Source: Bacteroidales bacterium UBA6428
GTDB lineage: Bacteria > Bacteroidota > Bacteroidia > Bacteroidales > UBA932
Direction: 5' to 3'
DNA: 35,863 nucleotides
NCBI GenBank assembly: GCA_002437305.1
Contig: DJOW01000040.1
Span: forward strand, 1 to 35,863
The translations under genes and the position numbers were made by a program. Within the stretch, counting starts at the first letter, position 1. The number at the start of each line of letters is the position of its first letter. Positions 32,501 to 35,863 of the stretch are shown one piece after another. A model generated the notes under the pieces. That model saw only the letters and a program-made list of their open reading frames with translations, did not search any database and was not told the DNA's origin.

Positions 32501-32857
32501 TGGACTGTGCCGGGGGACGAGAACTCCACCAATGTCCCTGTGATCGCGAGTGTATGGCAGAACAGGCAGGACACGAACCTCAGCAGGGCCTACAGCGCCT
32601 ACAACTACTCGACCGAGCGTATCGCAAGGGGAGACTTCATCCGTATGAAGGAGATCTCTCTCTCCTATGATTTCCCGAAGAAATGGATAGAAGGGATCAA
32701 ACTTAATTCTCTGTCTCTCAAGGTTCAGGCAACCAACCTGTTCCTCATCTACGCTGACAGCAAGCTGAACGGTCAGGATCCTGAGTTCTTCAACACCGGC
32801 GGTGTCGCCGTTCCTGTGCCTAAGCAGTTCACTTTCACTTTGAAAATTGGTCTTTAA
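29528..32857 (+). CDS. SusC-like TonB-dependent outer-membrane transporter (PUL 2)
   Basis: An 1109-residue SusC/RagA-family transporter. The signal peptide ends SSA before Q22. A carboxypeptidase-regulatory-like domain (about 24-100) leads into the plug (about 110-250) with KIRVRGATSIYGSSKPLWVVDG, KDGSATSIYGARAMAGVIVV and TTKKG. The barrel ends FTLKIGL. The plug has an insert between VVDG and the KDGSA motif (VDVSADQLSSGDASTLISSA) that the PUL 1 SusC lacks. I chose ATG 29528, which begins at the signal peptide; an upstream in-frame ATG at 29492 would add 12 residues. The SusD partner starts about 11 nt after the stop. Confidence 0.95.
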   Translation: MKKIRFFLLVTALFVAVTSSAQNITVSGVVTDASTGEPIPFAFCQVKGSTKGSSGDADGHYSISVPNDGTLIFSSMGYEQKEVAVKGKTTINVALTPDSQLLEGVVVTGMQKMDRRLFTGSTAKLDAETAKIDGLSDVSRSLEGRVAGVSVQNVSGTFGTAPKIRVRGATSIYGSSKPLWVVDGVIMEDVVDVSADQLSSGDASTLISSAIAGLNSDDIESFDILKDGSATSIYGARAMAGVIVVTTKKGRAGSFRLNYTGEYTTRLKPSYGTFNIMNSQDQMEIYQELQQKGYLNYASLANASDSGVYGKMYQLIGQYDKTSGRFGLANTDAAKAEYLRAAEYRNTDWFGTLFSNALQSNHSLSASGGSENATYYASLSVMQDPGWTKQSSVSRYTGNLNTTFKFHDIFSFNLISNASFRKQRAPGTLGQTMDVVSGEVKRDFDINPYSYALNTSRALDANEYYTRNYAPFNILHELDNNYIDLGVTDVRIQGELKAKPVKQLELSALGAVKYTSSSQEHNILDDSNQALAYRAMDTATIRDNNPYLYTDPDNPYSLPISVLPSGGIYERTDNSLLGWDFRATANYSETFAQKHIVNLFGGTEINSTERHGTWFRAWGIQYGMGETPNYNYNVFKKGNEENSDYYSMTNTHVRSAAFFANGTYSYMGRYTLNGTIRYEGTNKLGKSRQARWLPTWNISGAWNLHEEEWMRPVSAISHLSLKASYSLTADRGPSDVTNSAVVISSKNPWRPFTSVKESMLYIADLANTDLTYEKKKELNLGLETGFIDNRINFTFDWFTRDNYDLIGVVNTQGLGGQVEKMGNIASMKSGGVELSLTTKNIVKKNFTWTTNFIYSHSKNKVTDLKTTMRAIDLITGNGFAQEGYPVRGIFSIPFTGLNSEGLPTFVNQSGETTVSDIDFQYSDAEGLSKWLKYSGNADPTDVGSLGNIFEFYGFRFNVFMTYSFGNVIRLDPVFSNTYNDLDSMPKEFANRWTVPGDENSTNVPVIASVWQNRQDTNLSRAYSAYNYSTERIARGDFIRMKEISLSYDFPKKWIEGIKLNSLSLKVQATNLFLIYADSKLNGQDPEFFNTGGVAVPVPKQFTFTLKIGL

Positions 32858-32868
32858 TCTTGGGAAAT

Positions 32869-34455
32869 ATGTATATGAAAAACAAATATTCCATAATCGC
32901 TATGGCCATGATGGCCTTCGGCGCTGTTTCCTGTGATGGCTTTCTGGATGTGATGCCTGACAACAGGACAGAGCTTGACACGCAGGAGAAGATCCGCTCG
33001 TTGCTTGTCTCCGCCTATCCGAATACGGATTACCTGCTACTGAGCGAGTTCTCTTCGGACAATGTCGATGATTTCGGGCCGGAGAATCCTTACACCGACT
33101 ATTTTATCGATGAGGTCTATGCCTGGAAGGATGTCACTGACACCGACAATGAGGATCCCGAGAACCTTTGGCAGTCTTCGTATTCCGCCATCGCGGCGGC
33201 AAACCAGGCCATCGAGGCAATCGGGGAAATAGCAGGCCCTGATGCGGAAGGCTATGAGCCGGAGTTTGCCGAGGCCCTTCTTTGCCGTGCGTACAATCAC
33301 TTCGTGCTTGTCAGCATGTTCTGCCAAGCCTACACTGAGGGTACCGCTGACCAGAAACTCGGAGTCACCTACATGAGTACTCCGGAGCAGGGACTTGATC
33401 CTAAGTACGAGAGAGAGACTCTGGCTCAGATCTACGACAAGATAGACAAGGATCTGCAGAAGGCTCTTCCGTTGGTGAGTGACAGTTATTATTCGGTGCC
33501 TAAGTACCATTTCAACCAGAAAGCCGCCTACGCTTTCGCGACCCGCTTCTATCTGTTCTACGAGAAGCCTGAGGAGGCTGTCAAGTACGCTGACGCCTGC
33601 CTTGGCGGCGCTCCTGCCACGATGCTCCGCGACTGGAGGGCACAGGCAAAGATGACTCAGGATGTTGATGTGATCGCCAATCACTATATTGACGCCAGTC
33701 TGTCCGCCAACCTGCTTTTGATGACAGCGTATTCCAAGTTGGGGCTTTCCTTCGGCCCGTATTACACTTACTCAAAATATGCCTCCGGTAACTATCTGGC
33801 CTCAAATGAGACCGGGATCGCCCTGGCGACCCTTTTGGGTAAGAGCAACAGGTCGTTCTTCGCGATGCCGATGAAGATTTACTCGGCCACAAACCTGGAC
33901 AAGACGATTTTCTGGAAGCTGCCTTATCTGTTCGAGTACACTGATCCTGTCGCCCAGATTGGCTTCTATAGGACTGTCTACCCGGCTTTCACCGCCGATG
34001 AGGTACTTCTGGAGAGGGCCGAGGCCAAGATTCTCCTCAAGGAATATGACTCCGCCGTGGCTGACATGAACATCTGGCTGTCGAACATCTCAAAGACGGA
34101 CTGGAACCTCAGCGCCGAGGAGATCAACAACCTTCTCAAGGACGTGCCTTACTCCACTGCCCTTGCCTCCACGGTGAAGAAGAAGCTTAACGCTCCGTTC
34201 CTTCAGAGCCCTACGGAGCTTCAGGAAAACCTCATACACTTCTGCCTCCTTCTCAAGAGGGTCGACTCTTATGCATTGGGTCTGAGGTGGTTTGATGTAA
34301 AGCGTTACGGCATTGAAATCCAGAGGCGCATCATGGGAGCGGACGGCAACCCTTTGACCGCGGGTGATGTGCTCAATGTGGATGATGAGAGACGAGCCCT
34401 TCAGATCCCTAAGAAGGTCGTTGACGCCGGTTACACCCCGAATCCTAGAAATTAG
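32869..34455 (+). CDS. SusD/RagB-family lipoprotein (PUL 2)
   Basis: A 528-residue SusD homologue with lipobox AVSC followed by DGFLDVMPDNRTEL, the usual SusD mature N-terminus. Further family features are WQSSYSAIAAANQAIEAI, LLCRAYNHFVLVSMFCQAY and a C-terminal ERAEAKILLKEYDSAVADMN then RWFDVKRYGIEI. It pairs with the preceding SusC. ATG 32869 and 32875 are both possible; a TTG at 32860 is less likely. The substrate is unknown. Confidence 0.93.
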   Translation: MYMKNKYSIIAMAMMAFGAVSCDGFLDVMPDNRTELDTQEKIRSLLVSAYPNTDYLLLSEFSSDNVDDFGPENPYTDYFIDEVYAWKDVTDTDNEDPENLWQSSYSAIAAANQAIEAIGEIAGPDAEGYEPEFAEALLCRAYNHFVLVSMFCQAYTEGTADQKLGVTYMSTPEQGLDPKYERETLAQIYDKIDKDLQKALPLVSDSYYSVPKYHFNQKAAYAFATRFYLFYEKPEEAVKYADACLGGAPATMLRDWRAQAKMTQDVDVIANHYIDASLSANLLLMTAYSKLGLSFGPYYTYSKYASGNYLASNETGIALATLLGKSNRSFFAMPMKIYSATNLDKTIFWKLPYLFEYTDPVAQIGFYRTVYPAFTADEVLLERAEAKILLKEYDSAVADMNIWLSNISKTDWNLSAEEINNLLKDVPYSTALASTVKKKLNAPFLQSPTELQENLIHFCLLLKRVDSYALGLRWFDVKRYGIEIQRRIMGADGNPLTAGDVLNVDDERRALQIPKKVVDAGYTPNPRN

Positions 34456-34474
34456 ACTCTAAATTTACGTGAAC

Positions 34475-35374
34475 ATGAAAAAGATCATAATATATCTTTC
34501 ACTCGCTGCCCTTTCTGTACTGCCTTTCTCGGCGTGCCAGAAGGATGACCTCAGCCCGGATAGCGTGATCAAGGTTGGGACAGCGCAAGAGACAGAGTTG
34601 GACAAGTGGCTGAATGACAATTATGTCAAGCCTTATAACATTGATTTCAAGTACCGCTTCGAGTTGAACGAGTCGGATTTGAACTACTACACGGTTCCCG
34701 CAGACTATGACGAGTCTGTCATCATGGCGCATCTGGTGAAGTATCTGTGCATCGACACTTATGATGAGGTGGCCGGCATCGATTTCACCAGGGGCTACTT
34801 TCCTAAGATGTTTTTTCTCATAGGCGAGTTTGAGTACAGGAACAACGGAACCTTCATCCTCGGAACCGCTGAGGGAGGTAAGAAGATCCTCCTTTCCGGA
34901 GTGAATTATCTGAGTTACATGCTCAAGCAGGGACCAGAGGCTCTCAACGAGTATTACATCAAGACAATCCACCATGAGTTCACCCACATCCTCAATCAGA
35001 CCAAGGATTATCCGACAGATTTCGCCCAGATAACCGGAACCGGTTATGTCGCGGACAGCTGGAGTGAGGAGCCTTATGACACAGAGTATCTTAAGAACGG
35101 CTTCATCAGTGCCTACGCACAGCATTCTGACGAGGAGGATTTCGCTGAGATGATGTCAATCTATGTGACGAACACCCAGGAGTATTGGGATGCGCAGCTC
35201 GAGGAGGCCGGCAGTGAAGCCTCACAGTTGATCAGCGCCAAGCTTCAGATTGTCAAGGATTACATGAAGAATTCATGGTCGATAGACATTGACAGGCTCC
35301 GCGCTGTCATCATCCGTCGACAGAACGATGTGGTGCAAGGCAAGGTTGACCTCAATGATTTAACGGTAAGATAA
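34475..35374 (+). CDS. Substrate import-associated zinc metallohydrolase lipoprotein (Peptidase_Mx1-like)
   Basis: A 299-residue lipoprotein (lipobox FSAC). IHHEFTHILNQ holds the HExxH zinc site (His167, Glu168, His171), and DFAEMMSIYV, about 55 residues on, offers Glu225 as third ligand. This fits the putative zinc-binding metallopeptidase family (Peptidase_Mx1, TIGR04549) that travels with SusC/SusD pairs. It starts about 20 nt after susD. ATG 34475 begins directly at the signal peptide; an in-frame GTG at 34469 would add two residues. A peptidase role on the imported ligand is inferred, not known. Confidence 0.88.
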   Translation: MKKIIIYLSLAALSVLPFSACQKDDLSPDSVIKVGTAQETELDKWLNDNYVKPYNIDFKYRFELNESDLNYYTVPADYDESVIMAHLVKYLCIDTYDEVAGIDFTRGYFPKMFFLIGEFEYRNNGTFILGTAEGGKKILLSGVNYLSYMLKQGPEALNEYYIKTIHHEFTHILNQTKDYPTDFAQITGTGYVADSWSEEPYDTEYLKNGFISAYAQHSDEEDFAEMMSIYVTNTQEYWDAQLEEAGSEASQLISAKLQIVKDYMKNSWSIDIDRLRAVIIRRQNDVVQGKVDLNDLTVR

Positions 35375-35390
35375 AACAGGTGATCAGATT

Positions 35391-35863
35391 ATGAAACTTA
35401 ATAGAATATTTGCATTCGTGGCTGCCGGAATCTCATTGCTTTCCGCGCAATCCTGCCTCAAGGATCAGGCGGACATTTTCCCGGAGTCATCATCCGAGCG
35501 TCTTCAGGCCTTCCTTGACCAGGCCGGAAAGACTCTGGTCTCAGCTGAGAAGGGTTGGATCATGGAATATTATCCTGGCTCCAACCAGTCAAGAGGCGGC
35601 TACGCCTATCACCTTGTGTTTTCCGAATCCGAGGTGACCGCGACCTGCGAGTTGGATCCGGAGAATTCCTACAAGAGCGTCTACAAGCTGACGACCGACA
35701 ACGGCGCCGTGCTTTCTTTCGACTCCTACAACAGCGCTCTTCACTACTTCGCCACTCCTTCCTCGAGCGAGTATCAGGCCAAGGGCGGTGACTTTGAGTT
35801 CACCATCACCAGCGTCAGCCCGGAGAAGATAGGACTTCGTGGCAAGCGTTCCGGCAATCATTA
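35391..35863 (+). CDS. DUF4302 lipoprotein, 3' end beyond the window
   Basis: The open frame runs without a stop from ATG 35391 to the window end (157 full codons seen). It starts with an SPII signal (AQSC) followed by LKDQADIFPESSSERLQAFL. ISLLSAQSCLKDQ, GWIMEYYPG and KIGLRGKRSGN match DUF4302, a Bacteroidota lipoprotein family found after SusC/SusD/Mx1 genes. Function is unknown, probably a surface or periplasmic accessory. It lies 16 nt after the metallohydrolase gene and belongs to the PUL 2 operon. Confidence 0.85.
   Translation, partial: MKLNRIFAFVAAGISLLSAQSCLKDQADIFPESSSERLQAFLDQAGKTLVSAEKGWIMEYYPGSNQSRGGYAYHLVFSESEVTATCELDPENSYKSVYKLTTDNGAVLSFDSYNSALHYFATPSSSEYQAKGGDFEFTITSVSPEKIGLRGKRSGNH

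Overview
The window is from a Bacteroidota chromosome, most likely order Bacteroidales. The evidence is two SusC/SusD outer-membrane pairs, many lipoproteins with SPII signals, near absence of Shine-Dalgarno sequences, candidate promoters of the Bacteroidota type (TTTG or TTTC, about 20 nt, TAnnTTTG), and genes typical of the phylum (DUF4295, DUF4296, DUF4199, DUF4302, DUF6377, long LepB). I cannot name the genus from sequence alone.

Region 1 (1-500) has no convincing gene. It holds a degenerate 13-bp tandem repeat and a candidate promoter. Region 2 (501-11823) is a polysaccharide utilization locus (PUL 1), all on the + strand: SusC, SusD, a GH30 glycoside hydrolase lipoprotein, a candidate glycan-binding lipoprotein, and a large BACON/LamG-like/IPT-like/glycerophosphodiester phosphodiesterase lipoprotein. 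A strong terminator follows, then a membrane-bound DUF6377-type regulator. The GH30 plus phosphodiesterase pairing suggests a glucan or glycolipid substituted with phosphoglycerol; this is inference.

Region 3 (11831-26079) is mostly housekeeping. On the - strand lie a DUF4199 membrane protein and a GT2 glycosyltransferase. Divergently, thrS-infC-rpmI-rplT-lepB run on the + strand, followed by rpmB-rpmG-DUF4295 (a 53-aa gene) with a terminator. After that comes ftsY-pheT-DUF4296-amidohydrolase-radical SAM-deoC. The thrS leader can form three mutually exclusive stems. A 36-bp direct repeat, both copies carrying promoter-like sequence, precedes ftsY.

Region 4 (26081-35863) starts with a secreted histidine acid phosphatase (- strand) and a divergent lipoprotein carrying an HExxH metallopeptidase signature. 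A second SusC/SusD pair (PUL 2) follows, with a Peptidase_Mx1-type zinc metallohydrolase lipoprotein and a DUF4302 lipoprotein that runs off the window. No glycoside hydrolase is visible here, so this locus may import peptides or another non-glycan ligand.
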